This document shows, piece after piece, positions 54,772 through 62,891 of a stretch of DNA of 64,000 bases. The DNA lies in assembly GCA_902168105.1 (NCBI GenBank), contig CABHOY010000019.1:434001-498000 (forward strand). The letters are read 5' to 3'. Each line of letters starts with the position of its first letter. Position 1 is the first letter of the stretch. The translations under genes and the position numbers were made by a program. This DNA is from an uncultured Flavihumibacter sp. (GTDB lineage Bacteria; Bacteroidota; Bacteroidia; Chitinophagales; Chitinophagaceae). The notes under the pieces are model-generated. The model did no database searches, was not told where the DNA came from, and worked only from the letters and a program-made list of their open reading frames with translations.

Positions 54772-54803
54772 GTGTGCGCCTATTTTCTTTCTCCGGCGTA
54801 CAC
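54772..54803. terminator. Possible shared hairpin between convergent genes
   Basis: GTGTGCGCC at 54772-54780 pairs with GGCGTACAC at 54795-54803 (one G-T wobble), across the 3' end of the helicase gene. There is no clear T-run, so its role as a terminator for the two convergent genes is uncertain. Confidence 0.3.
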
Positions 54804-56339
54804 ATAGTTCTCTCCTTTGGTCTCCGCTCCGGAAGCCCTTCTCTTTTTGATGGCCGGCACTACTTTCTTTTGTTGCCCTGTCAGTATTTCCTGCGGAATG
54901 TACAAATGGCTTTTAGCCCTTGTGATAGCGACATAGAGCAGATTGATCTCTTCTGACAATTTTGAGATATTGACCTTATCGATATTTTCAGCCTGCTTTA
55001 CTACTTTGTCATACGTGATGAAATCATTCGCTAATGTAACTTCATCATATTCCATTCCCTTGCAACGGTGTACTGTGGAGAAGATCATGTCCGCCTTTTC
55101 CTTTTCGTCGTTCTCCAGGTGGCAGTCCTTCAGTTTTTTAATATATCCCGGGATCTTTGCACCATACTTCTTTACCATGTCCACCAGCATCCCCATCTGT
55201 GCCTCTCCTGTTGTTTTGATATATTCTTCCAGGTCTTCCATACTAGCCATGCTGGCAATGGTTTTATCCCTGATACGGCCTACATCGCCGGTATAGAGGT
55301 TCAGAATATCGTATACGGAAGCGCCTTCGTTGGCATAAGTGTAATTCTCTATCCTACCCTCAAAGTAGATGGTACGGATCTCTTTCTTTTCGATCAGCAA
55401 CTCAATAGCTTTCACCAGCAGGCCGGCGTTAGTTCTGGCGACAACCGCGCGGGTACTGTTCTTGCGGGACTTTCCGAAGCCGATGACCTTTACGGTGATT
55501 GGTGCGCTATACAATTTCTTCCACTGTATAACATAAGACGCGAGGTCGGCAATGTCCTGATCAAAACGGAAACTTGTGCTGAGTGTATATAAGGGATAGT
55601 TCAGTTTATCGAGGGAGTTCACCGCGTACCGCCAGCCATAGATCTGTTGGTGGCTGTCTCCCACCAGCACTTTCGTACCCTGTTGTGTGCGGAATACGTC
55701 CAGCATGGCACCGGAAGCGTCCTGGCCTTCATCAAAAAGAATGACATCATAATCCAGTACAGGACGGGCCAGCTGAAATTTCTTCAGGTAGAAATCATGT
55801 GTGATGGGGATCTCGCCTTTGTTCATTTTGTCGAGGAACAGGCGTGTCTGATACTGGATGTCTTTTTTGTATTTAGTGGCGAATTCGATCGCTTCTTTAT
55901 CTGTCAGCACGTCTTCATAGTCGAGGTCCTGCACTTTTGCAGGCGCGCTGTTACAGAAATAAGCCAGGTATGCGTTGATATGTGTAGCGAGGATAGATTC
56001 TGTGTGTTTGCCTTTCAGGCCGCGCAGGTTCAGAATATCCACGATCTCATTGATCTTATATCCTTCACTTTTAAGTGTATATTTCGAACCTCTGACAATG
56101 TAATAAAACGCCAGTGAGTGTGCGGTTTCCACCCTCACGTGTGAGAGTTTCATATCAGCAAATTTCTTCTCTGCTTCCAGCTTGACGGTCTTGTTGAAAG
56201 CAAGGTACAGAATGCGTTTATCCGGCCTTGCCTTTGCATATTCAGCAAGTGTGGTTGTTTTACCGGCGCCTGCTACGGCGATGATCCTGATATCTCCTTT
56301 GCTTTTAATGATGGCTGTCTGCTCCTGGGTCAAATTCAT
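54780..56339 (-). CDS. UvrD/FBH1-like superfamily I DNA helicase
   Basis: This 519-residue ATP-dependent helicase has Walker A AVAGAGKTTT (21-30), motif II LFDEGQDASG, motif III VGDSHQQIYGWRYAVN and motif VI LLYVAITRAKSHLYIP. The DEGQD and HQQIYGWR forms are those of F-box helicase 1 (FBH1)-like proteins, which dismantle recombination filaments in eukaryotes; here only the helicase core is present. It is shorter than UvrD (about 720). Its role in this organism is unknown. It is 30 bp downstream of the ABC ATPase gene. Confidence 0.9.
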   Translation of the reverse strand: MNLTQEQTAIIKSKGDIRIIAVAGAGKTTTLAEYAKARPDKRILYLAFNKTVKLEAEKKFADMKLSHVRVETAHSLAFYYIVRGSKYTLKSEGYKINEIVDILNLRGLKGKHTESILATHINAYLAYFCNSAPAKVQDLDYEDVLTDKEAIEFATKYKKDIQYQTRLFLDKMNKGEIPITHDFYLKKFQLARPVLDYDVILFDEGQDASGAMLDVFRTQQGTKVLVGDSHQQIYGWRYAVNSLDKLNYPLYTLSTSFRFDQDIADLASYVIQWKKLYSAPITVKVIGFGKSRKNSTRAVVARTNAGLLVKAIELLIEKKEIRTIYFEGRIENYTYANEGASVYDILNLYTGDVGRIRDKTIASMASMEDLEEYIKTTGEAQMGMLVDMVKKYGAKIPGYIKKLKDCHLENDEKEKADMIFSTVHRCKGMEYDEVTLANDFITYDKVVKQAENIDKVNISKLSEEINLLYVAITRAKSHLYIPQEILTGQQKKVVPAIKKRRASGAETKGENYVYAGERK

Positions 56340-56369
56340 GCCCCGAATTTACATCATCTGACATTATCA

Positions 56370-57353
56370 TCAAGCATACCAGATATCGGAAGCCGATAAA
56401 GACAGGTAGATCTCATCGCCCTGCTGATGATGACCGTTCCCGGTTTTCACGGTCACTACGCTGGATGGTAGTTGTACTGCTATTTCGTAGGTGCTGCCCA
56501 GGAAGTTCACTTCTTTTATTTTTCCTTTCAGTGCATCTGCTGATTTTCCGGTGATCTTAAAACGTTCGGGGCGTATGAAAAGACTTTTCCCATTAACATG
56601 AACACCCGGTAAACTGTTAAAATCTTTCGCCGCTGTTGAAGGGACCATGTTATAGCTACCAAATAAGGCGGCAGCATATTCATCGGCCGGCTGACTGTAC
56701 ACCTGCTCGGGAGGTCCCTGCTGCAGGATCTGTCCCTCTTTCATGATAATGATCTCGTCCGCCCATGACAATGTATCCATCGGATCATGCGATACGAGCA
56801 GACAGGTGATCTTTAACCGTTCACCTATTTCACGGATAACGGTCTTTAAAGTATTTTTATGAATAGGATCAAGATTGGAGAACGGTTCGTCGAGGATGAG
56901 CAAACGCGGAGCTGTTGTGAGCAGACGGGCCAGCGCTACGCGTTGTTTCTCGCCACCCGATAACTGATCGTTCTTTCTTTTCATCAGGTGATTGATGCGG
57001 CACACTTCATAAAGCGTTTCGGCTTCTTCTTCAGACAGCATATTGGCATAAGACAGGATCTCTTCCATCCTGTAGTGGTTACGCAGTTCATAGTGCTGGG
57101 AGAGGTAAGCTATACCTGGTTGGCCGGGTAACAATCTTTCCAGCGGGCCTTTCACCCGTACATTCTCAAACAGCACCTCTCCACCGTCTGTCTGTGTCAG
57201 TCCGCCGATTATTTTCAGCAAGGTGCTTTTACCTGACCCCGATTCTCCTGCTATGGCTATTTTCTGGAATGCTTTCTGTGTGAAGCTGACACCTTTCAGT
57301 ACTTCCTCACCCCCTTCCTGCTTGCGCACGCCCGATACTTCTAACAAATTCAT
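56370..57353 (-). CDS. ABC transporter ATP-binding protein (PotA/FbpC type) without adjacent permease
   Basis: This 327-residue ATPase has Walker A GESGSGKST (near 37-45), Q-loop, signature LSGGEKQR, Walker B LLILDEPFSNLDP, H-loop LLVSHDP, and a C-terminal extension (about 235-327) with a TOBE-like fold. That layout belongs to importers of polyamines, iron, sulphate or molybdate. No permease or binding protein gene is near, so its partner must be elsewhere, or it works outside transport. It lies between a helicase gene and a lipid kinase gene on the same strand. Confidence 0.9.
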   Translation of the reverse strand: MNLLEVSGVRKQEGGEEVLKGVSFTQKAFQKIAIAGESGSGKSTLLKIIGGLTQTDGGEVLFENVRVKGPLERLLPGQPGIAYLSQHYELRNHYRMEEILSYANMLSEEEAETLYEVCRINHLMKRKNDQLSGGEKQRVALARLLTTAPRLLILDEPFSNLDPIHKNTLKTVIREIGERLKITCLLVSHDPMDTLSWADEIIIMKEGQILQQGPPEQVYSQPADEYAAALFGSYNMVPSTAAKDFNSLPGVHVNGKSLFIRPERFKITGKSADALKGKIKEVNFLGSTYEIAVQLPSSVVTVKTGNGHHQQGDEIYLSLSASDIWYA

Positions 57354-57422
57354 ATAAAGCTAATATCGCATAAAAAGCTGCAAATTACCACTTAAACGGG
57401 GAGGAAGCAAACTTAACCAGGT

Positions 57423-58316
57423 TCAGGCCGGTACGATAAACTCTAATTCACGCTTCAAGATGCTGACAATGTAGCTTTTGTCTTTCCCTGCTTTTATCAG
57501 TTCATCGTCAACATGGGCATGTTCATCTTCCCAGGCTATTTTGATACTCTTCCCTCTGATGACGGGAAGGTCATAATCTTTATGTGCAGCGGAGGATATC
57601 CTGTCGGCTATATAGGCTGAAAAGGCCTTTCTTTTGTCTTCGCCCAACAGTATTACTTCCAGCAGTCCATCTCCCACGTCCGCGTCTCCGTTCAGGTTCA
57701 GACCAGGGCCGATGGAACGGATATTCATCACTTCTGCCATCAGGTACTTACCGGAGTGGTCCACGCCGTCAATTTCAAGCCGGCATTCCTTTGCGTGGTA
57801 ATTGTCGATAATACCGTGCAGTGTTTCCAGGGCCATTTTTAACTTTTCTTCCGGCGTATCAGGTTCGTTCAGTTCCTTCATTGACTTCATCAGCACGGGG
57901 AATATGCCGAAACCGAAACCTTCCAGGAAGAACATGTCTTCATAAAAACCAGCGATCTTTCCTACGTCAAATTTCTGGATATGCTGATGTTTCCAGGAGG
58001 CGATAACATCATCGGCATCGCCCATGAGATGCAGCGACCGGCTGATATTGTTAGCGGTACCCATTGGCAGCAAGGCGAGGGGGTATCGTTTGTCGCCCGT
58101 TTTGCCATTGAGGAACTGAAGAATGACCTTTCTAACAGTACCATCTCCGCCTGCGATGATCACAAAATCAGCATCAGGCGTCAGATCTTTCGTCCACTCT
58201 TTTTTTGCAGAGGAGTAGATGCATCTGATACCGTGAGCGCTGATCTTTTTCATCAGCTCATTTTCTGAGTGGTCCTGATCGCCCGCTTTGGGGTTATGCA
58301 GTAAATGCGCTTTCAT
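57423..58316 (-). CDS. Diacylglycerol kinase / YegS-like lipid kinase
   Basis: This 297-residue enzyme should phosphorylate a lipid such as diacylglycerol. The catalytic domain shows the GGDGTVRKV nucleotide-binding motif, LLPMGTANNISRSL and the second conserved block FFLEGFGFGIFP; the C-terminal beta-sandwich follows. The start at 58316 (MKAHLLHNPKAG) is typical of the family. It is divergent from surE, with 61 bp between the start codons. Confidence 0.92.
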   Translation of the reverse strand: MKAHLLHNPKAGDQDHSENELMKKISAHGIRCIYSSAKKEWTKDLTPDADFVIIAGGDGTVRKVILQFLNGKTGDKRYPLALLPMGTANNISRSLHLMGDADDVIASWKHQHIQKFDVGKIAGFYEDMFFLEGFGFGIFPVLMKSMKELNEPDTPEEKLKMALETLHGIIDNYHAKECRLEIDGVDHSGKYLMAEVMNIRSIGPGLNLNGDADVGDGLLEVILLGEDKRKAFSAYIADRISSAAHKDYDLPVIRGKSIKIAWEDEHAHVDDELIKAGKDKSYIVSILKRELEFIVPA

Positions 58317-58377
58317 AACATATTATTTGCAAAAAGGATACCACGCCCAATGGCATGAATTTGGAGGCCGCATAGTT

Positions 58378-59112
58378 ATGAGAATACTAATTACAAACGA
58401 CGATGGCATTTACAGCCCTGGAATAGCCGCCCTCGCGAAAGTGGCAGCACGATTCGGAGAAGTAAGGATAGTAGCGCCGGATGTGGAGCAGTCTTCTATG
58501 GGACATGCGGTCACGCATTCGCGCCCGCTTTCATTCAAAGCATCTCCGATCAGTTTTAACGGAATAGAGGCGTATCGCGTGAATGGCACGCCGGCAGACT
58601 GTGTGGCATTGGGCACTCATTTGTATGCGAAAACGGATGTGGTGCTTTCAGGCATCAATATGGGGCCTAATCTTGGTAACGGGATGTGGCATTCCGGAAC
58701 ACTGGCGGCAGCAAAGCAGGCTGTGCTACTTGGCATAAAAGGGATTGCGCTGAGTACCCCTGTGGGTAAATCAGAGCCTGATTTTCCGGCTTTCGAGAAT
58801 TATGTGGAAATGGTGCTTCAGTTGTTGCTTGAAAAGCCCGGATTGAGCCTTTTTAACGTCAATTTCCCACCTCACCCCAAAGGTATCCGATGGACGAGGC
58901 AATCTGTCCGTCTGTATGACGGAAAGATCGTACCAGGCACTGACCCGATGAACCGGAAACATTACTGGTTTACGGTTACCCCGCTGGAACCTGCAGAAGA
59001 AGGTACAGACAGATGGGCGGTGGATAATGATTTCGTTTCCATTACTCCTTTGCGACTTGACCTGACCAATGAAGATGAATTACAGGCTGCCCTGAACAGC
59101 CAGTCCTTATAA
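58378..59112 (+). CDS. surE: 5'/3'-nucleotidase SurE
   Basis: This protein of 244 residues dephosphorylates nucleoside monophosphates. The metal site is visible as ITNDDGIYSPG (Asp8 and Asp9), with further conserved blocks RPLSF, NGTPADCVALG and LSGINMGPNLG. The ribosome binding site GGAGG at 58362-58366 is 11 bp from the ATG at 58378 and decides this start over the frame opening at 58288. A terminator follows. Confidence 0.96.
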   Translation: MRILITNDDGIYSPGIAALAKVAARFGEVRIVAPDVEQSSMGHAVTHSRPLSFKASPISFNGIEAYRVNGTPADCVALGTHLYAKTDVVLSGINMGPNLGNGMWHSGTLAAAKQAVLLGIKGIALSTPVGKSEPDFPAFENYVEMVLQLLLEKPGLSLFNVNFPPHPKGIRWTRQSVRLYDGKIVPGTDPMNRKHYWFTVTPLEPAEEGTDRWAVDNDFVSITPLRLDLTNEDELQAALNSQSL

Positions 59113-59127
59113 GACCTTGTTCAATTT

Positions 59128-59152
59128 CCTGGAGATCAATGCGATCTCCAGG
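59128..59152 (+). terminator. Terminator of surE
   Basis: CCTGGAGATC at 59128-59137 and GATCTCCAGG at 59143-59152 form a perfect 10-bp stem with loop AATGC, 15 bp after the surE stop codon. Only a short T-rich stretch follows. Confidence 0.75.
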
Positions 59153-59223
59153 TTCATATTACGCTTCCTACCCCCACTTCTTCTTAAATTTTAACAGGTG
59201 CTTAATATTATAAATATTATTAC

Positions 59224-59231
59224 TATATTTG
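59224..59231 (+). promoter_or_regulatory. Possible -7 promoter element of the lipoprotein array
   Basis: TATATTTG matches the Bacteroidota -7 consensus TAnnTTTG, about 147 bp upstream of the first lipoprotein start. No clear -33 element was seen. If used, it would give a long leader that contains part of the repeated leader sequence seen before the third and fourth lipoproteins. Confidence 0.4.
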
Positions 59232-59377
59232 CGGCCGCGTGCCCTGATATTGTGATTGCATTTACCGTATAACTGAATTCTATTGCAACTGTTCTACCGT
59301 ACCAATCTGATCGAGATGAGACCCATGTAATGACGAGGATATCTGATGATGTCTTTAACCTATACCAATACATATTC

Positions 59378-59893
59378 ATGAAAAAACTAGCACTCAGCCT
59401 GCTGGCTGCCACACTATTCCTTGCTGCCTGCAGCAAAGATGAAGACCCCGCACAAACTCCGGTAAGTAGTTTCATTTATAACGGCGAAACCGTACCTACT
59501 CCATTTGGATACCTGTTTGACTGGAGAACTGACGGTAAGCAGATCGCATTCACCGATAAGGATGTAACAGTTGAAGGTTTTAACGGCATTGCAAGTGCAG
59601 CTGCTATTGATTTCGACACTATCATATCCGGTCAGACCTACACTTTTATGAGCAAGGATTCTGCTGGTTACGATAAAACCAAAAACTTTGAATCCGCTTA
59701 TGTTTACTTCAAGCAACGTTTCGCGGATGGCGAATTTGATGAGGAAAACGGTACTTATCAGGATTCCGTGACCGGAGGCTCAGTTACTGTTAAGAAAAAC
59801 CAGGAGATCTATAACGTTGCATACGAGTTGAAGTACAAAGACATTACCGTTAAAGGTGAGTACAACGGAGCATTGAAATTGATTAACAACTAA
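59378..59893 (+). CDS. Small lipoprotein, array member 1
   Basis: I do not recognise a characterised family. This 171-residue lipoprotein begins MKKLALSLLAATLFLAACSK, with lipobox LAAC and Cys18. After a short linker the core has FIYNGETVPTPFGYLF, GQTYTFMSKDSAGYDKTKNF and a C-terminal ITVKGEYNGALKL. The core looks all-beta, and the Asp of the SAGYDKTKNF motif and the C-terminal KGEYNG motif are shared with members 2-4. ATG at 59378 is chosen because it starts the signal peptide. Member 2 follows after 63 bp. Confidence 0.88.
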   Translation: MKKLALSLLAATLFLAACSKDEDPAQTPVSSFIYNGETVPTPFGYLFDWRTDGKQIAFTDKDVTVEGFNGIASAAAIDFDTIISGQTYTFMSKDSAGYDKTKNFESAYVYFKQRFADGEFDEENGTYQDSVTGGSVTVKKNQEIYNVAYELKYKDITVKGEYNGALKLINN

Positions 59894-59956
59894 CATACAG
59901 TTGTTATAATGACAATATTTTAAAAACTATACCTAATAAAAATCAATTTTCGAATC

Positions 59957-60469
59957 ATGAAAAAATTAGCATTCAGCCTGTTGGCTGCCACAGTGTTTTT
60001 CGCTGCATGTAGTAAAGACGACGATAAAAAGATCGACAACGCAAGTAGCCTCACATACAACGGTGAAGCAATATCTACTCCTTATGGTTACCGTATTGAC
60101 TACGCTGATGGTAGTACATTCGTCGCAGCAGATAAAGACCTGCTTAGTACAACTGGTTATACCGGTACTGCAACTGCTGTAGCTATTGACGTAGACACGG
60201 TTATACTCGGTCAGACCTACACCTTTAAGAACTACGATTCTACCGGTTATGACGGGGCAAAAAACTTCGCATACGCTGCTACGTATTTCAAGCAGCCATT
60301 TGCCGGTGACGACTTCACTGATGAAGCTACATCACTGGACACACTGACCGGAGGCTCTGTAACAATCAATAAAACGCAGAATACCTATAAGGTTACTTAT
60401 GAACTGCAATACCATAACATCACTGTTAAAGGTGAATACAATGGTGAGATGAAACTTACGAATGACTAA
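59957..60469 (+). CDS. Small lipoprotein, array member 2
   Basis: This 170-residue lipoprotein (lipobox FAAC, then SKDDDKK) is a close paralogue of members 1 and 3. Shared blocks are LTYNGEAISTPYGY, VILGQTYTFKNYDSTGYDGA, YFKQPFAGDDFTDEATSLDT, LTGGSVTI and ITVKGEYNGEMKL. It has no separate leader element and probably is on the transcript of member 1. It is followed by a strong terminator at 60487-60518. The function is unknown. Confidence 0.88.
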   Translation: MKKLAFSLLAATVFFAACSKDDDKKIDNASSLTYNGEAISTPYGYRIDYADGSTFVAADKDLLSTTGYTGTATAVAIDVDTVILGQTYTFKNYDSTGYDGAKNFAYAATYFKQPFAGDDFTDEATSLDTLTGGSVTINKTQNTYKVTYELQYHNITVKGEYNGEMKLTND

Positions 60470-60486
60470 TAAGTTCATTATACTCG

Positions 60487-60518
60487 AAAAAAGGCTGCTC
60501 CATGAGCAGTCTTTTTTT
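60487..60518 (+). terminator. Terminator after lipoprotein 2
   Basis: The stem AAAAGGCTGCTC with loop CAT and GAGCAGTCTTTT (60489-60514), flanked by A- and T-runs, ends in seven T residues. It lies 18 bp after the stop codon. Confidence 0.9.
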
Positions 60519-60529
60519 GGCCCATGGTC

Positions 60530-60603
60530 AAATCTGATAAGAAGGAAACCCAATGATTTTCGTCGCGATGACGATGTTTAACCTGTACCCATAAATTAAA
60601 ATC
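60530..60603 (+). promoter_or_regulatory. Repeated leader element upstream of lipoprotein 3
   Basis: The 74 bp before lipoprotein 3 are very similar to 61171-61245 before lipoprotein 4 (both contain AAATCTGATAAGAAG, and GATGACGATGTTTAACCTG or ATGACGATGTTTAACCTG). A weaker relative lies at 59318-59377 before lipoprotein 1. The element is likely promoter or 5' UTR and is kept with the gene in each duplication. Confidence 0.65.
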
Positions 60604-61116
60604 ATGAAAAAATTATTATTCAGCCTACTGGCTGCAACTATGCTCTTTGCTGCATGTAGCAAAGACGATAACAAGATCAACGAGTCAAAGAGTTTCACCT
60701 ACAATGGTGAAGCCATGGCTACACCTTATGGTTACATATTTGCTGTCCAAAATGTAGGAAATGACGCTACATTCGCTTTCACTGATAAAGATCTTCTTGG
60801 AGATAGTACCTATAATGGTACTGCCAGCGCTGTGAGTATTAAAATTGACACCTTTATTCTTGGTCAGACCTACACCTATATGAATCACGATTCTACAGGT
60901 TATGACAAGACAAAGAACTTCGAATTTGCAGCTACATATTTCAAACAGCCATTTGCTGGTCATGATTTCACCGATGCAGCTACCGTACTGGATAGCTTGA
61001 CAGGAGGTTACTTTACATTCAATAGAACGTCGAATAATTACAGCGTTACTTATGAACTGAAATATAACAATGTCACTGTGAAAGGTCGATTTAACGGCCC
61101 AATGAATGAAAATTGA
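60604..61116 (+). CDS. Small lipoprotein, array member 3
   Basis: This 170-residue lipoprotein (MKKLLFSLLAATMLFAACSK, lipobox FAAC) shares FTYNGEAMATPYGYIF, ILGQTYTYMNHDSTGYDKT, YFKQPFAGHDFTDAATVLDS and VTVKGRFNGPM with its neighbours. Its leader and signal peptide codons are almost identical to those of member 4, which suggests a recent duplication or gene conversion of a 642-bp unit. Confidence 0.88.
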   Translation: MKKLLFSLLAATMLFAACSKDDNKINESKSFTYNGEAMATPYGYIFAVQNVGNDATFAFTDKDLLGDSTYNGTASAVSIKIDTFILGQTYTYMNHDSTGYDKTKNFEFAATYFKQPFAGHDFTDAATVLDSLTGGYFTFNRTSNNYSVTYELKYNNVTVKGRFNGPMNEN

Positions 61117-61129
61117 TAATTTCTATTGG

Positions 61130-61157
61130 AAAGACTATCTCACATGGGTAGTCTTTT
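61130..61157 (+). terminator. Terminator after lipoprotein 3
   Basis: AAAGACTA at 61130-61137 pairs with TAGTCTTT at 61149-61156 and is followed by T residues, 14 bp after the stop codon. It is at the same place relative to the gene as the terminator of member 2. Confidence 0.85.
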
Positions 61158-61170
61158 TGCTCCCACACTC

Positions 61171-61245
61171 AAATCTGATAAGAAGAAAACTCAACGATAT
61201 TCGTCACAATGACGATGTTTAACCTGCACTTACAAATTAAAAATC
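61171..61245 (+). promoter_or_regulatory. Repeated leader element upstream of lipoprotein 4
   Basis: This 75-bp segment is the second clear copy of the leader at 60530-60603; the copies start 641 bp apart. It separates the terminator of member 3 from the start of member 4, so it probably contains the promoter of member 4. Confidence 0.65.
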
Positions 61246-61794
61246 ATGAAAAAATTATTATTCAGCCTGCTGGCTGCAACTGTGTTCTTTGCTGCATGTG
61301 GTAAAGACGAAGAGAAGGCTCCTGAACAACAATCTGCTACAAACGGCCTCACTTACAATGGAGCATTCCTGGCCACTCCTTATTCTAATATTGTTCATGA
61401 GGATCTCGCCGGAAGACAAATAAACTTCACCGATATAAACTTTTTCGGTAAGGATAGTAGTTATACTGGCAATGCCACCATCTTCGGTATTTCCTTTGAT
61501 ACCACTGAGATCATTTATAATTCAACTTATACTTATAAGTCAAATAGCTCTGAAGATTTCGACAAAGCAAAGAATTTTTCATATATCTACGGTTACTACA
61601 AACAGCCAATGGTTAACGGTGAGCTTACTGAAGAAGCTGAAGACCACCGTCTAAATACGATAGACAGCGGTTTTATTACTATTAATAAGAACGAGAAGAC
61701 TTTTGACATTGTATATGCACTATATTTCAAAGACAACATTACTGTTAAAGGTCAGTTCAAGGATACCGTGTACATTGCACCACCATCAATGTAA
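61246..61794 (+). CDS. Small lipoprotein, array member 4
   Basis: This 182-residue lipoprotein (MKKLLFSLLAATVFFAACGK, lipobox FAAC) is more divergent in the core than members 1-3. It keeps LTYNGAFLATPYS, FTDINFFGKDSSYTGNAT, DFDKAKNFSYIYGYYKQP and ITVKGQFKD. Its leader and signal peptide are nearly the same as in member 3, which fits gene conversion at the 5' end with a diversified mature part. Confidence 0.87.
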   Translation: MKKLLFSLLAATVFFAACGKDEEKAPEQQSATNGLTYNGAFLATPYSNIVHEDLAGRQINFTDINFFGKDSSYTGNATIFGISFDTTEIIYNSTYTYKSNSSEDFDKAKNFSYIYGYYKQPMVNGELTEEAEDHRLNTIDSGFITINKNEKTFDIVYALYFKDNITVKGQFKDTVYIAPPSM

Positions 61795-61818
61795 TTTATA
61801 AAACGTTCTTATATTGAC

Positions 61819-61853
61819 AAAAGCTGTCCGTTCATATGGATAGCTTTTTTTTT
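61819..61853 (+). terminator. Terminator after lipoprotein 4
   Basis: AAAAGCTGTCC and GGATAGCTTTT form a stem (one G-T wobble) with a loop of eight bases and a long T-run at 61845-61853, 25 bp after the stop codon. Confidence 0.88.
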
Positions 61854-61877
61854 ATTCTGCTCATCAGAAAGTATTTA

Positions 61878-61885
61878 TATATTTG
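61878..61885 (+). promoter_or_regulatory. Possible -7 promoter element of lipoprotein 5
   Basis: TATATTTG at 61878-61885 fits the Bacteroidota -7 consensus, 38 bp before the start codon of lipoprotein 5 and directly after the terminator of member 4. No clear -33 element was seen. Confidence 0.45.
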
Positions 61886-61922
61886 TATTATTATCGGTAT
61901 AGACTAAGAAACCTACAACTAA

Positions 61923-62435
61923 ATGAAGACATCAGCGCTCAGCCTCGTGGCTGCTATACTTTTTTTATCCTTCTGTGGATGTGTATATGGTGGTAATGAT
62001 GGTGTGGATCCCCGCAATGGCTTTGTACTTAATGATTCCCTTTTCCGAACCAACTATGCTATCAGAAAGAACTGGACCGGCGGCGTCGAGATCGCGTTTA
62101 CTGATATGAGTCAGACAAAGTCCTTTTCCGGCAAAGTGCACATCGTTCAATTCCTGCTGGACACATTATCGCCTAAAGTTACTTATACCTATATGCCTTC
62201 CGATTCTCCCTCGTTTGACAGGAACAGGAATTTTGATGTGGCACTGCTTTACAAGAATGTCACTTACAAAGACGGACAGGAAATAACAGGTACCGGGGAA
62301 GTACTCAGTAAACCTACAGGCGGAAGCCTTACTTATGTGCAGGGTCCTGGTTACCAGACGTACACTTATACACTGGAATTTGGTAAACAACGTATCAAGG
62401 GTGTATACAAAGGTGACGTTACAATAATAGAATAA
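61923..62435 (+). CDS. Small lipoprotein, divergent array member 5
   Basis: This 170-residue protein begins MKTSALSLVAAILFLSFCGC, with a lipobox-like end (Cys18 or Cys20). It is a distant paralogue: the motifs IAFTDMSQTKSFSGK, VTYTYMPSDSPSFDRNRNF, PTGGSLTYVQ and QRIKGVYKGDVTI line up with those of members 1-4. It has its own likely promoter and lacks the repeated leader. The function is unknown. Confidence 0.83.
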   Translation: MKTSALSLVAAILFLSFCGCVYGGNDGVDPRNGFVLNDSLFRTNYAIRKNWTGGVEIAFTDMSQTKSFSGKVHIVQFLLDTLSPKVTYTYMPSDSPSFDRNRNFDVALLYKNVTYKDGQEITGTGEVLSKPTGGSLTYVQGPGYQTYTYTLEFGKQRIKGVYKGDVTIIE

Positions 62436-62891
62436 CAGCGTTAAGCTGTTTTCATAAACGAAAGATTGAAAAATAATACTGGAGTGGCTGTTCTGCATAA
62501 AACCGGGGCAGCCATTTCTGTTTTATTTAAGTCGTCCATAACATGCAGCATATACGCAGTGAAGTCAGGAAACCCAAATCAACAAAGCATTTAAGCGGTT
62601 TCAATTCTTCAGTAAGATGAATAATTTACTATCCTATTAAATAAAAAATAAAGGATTCATCGAAAACAAAAAAAATAAATTCTCGCAAATACATTCTACT
62701 TTGCCTCCGTGAATTTTGATAATGAAGCAAGACACATTTTCATATCCACCACGTAGAAAAAAAATTGTATAACCCGGATTCCCTACAGGAAATTCAAGAA
62801 ACATTTGTTCGTTATGTAACTCAGTCTATGTAACCCGTTAGACTTACGCCCATTCCTCCATATTTATTTTCCTTATGTAAAACCCACCCCC
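62436..62891. other. Intergenic region between lipoprotein 5 and the aminotransferase
   Basis: These 456 bp hold no convincing gene. A weak terminator-like hairpin (GTGGCTG and CAGCCA with a long loop, about 62484-62515) follows lipoprotein 5. The part at 62630-62780 is AT-rich and probably contains the promoter of the aminotransferase gene. Confidence 0.5.
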
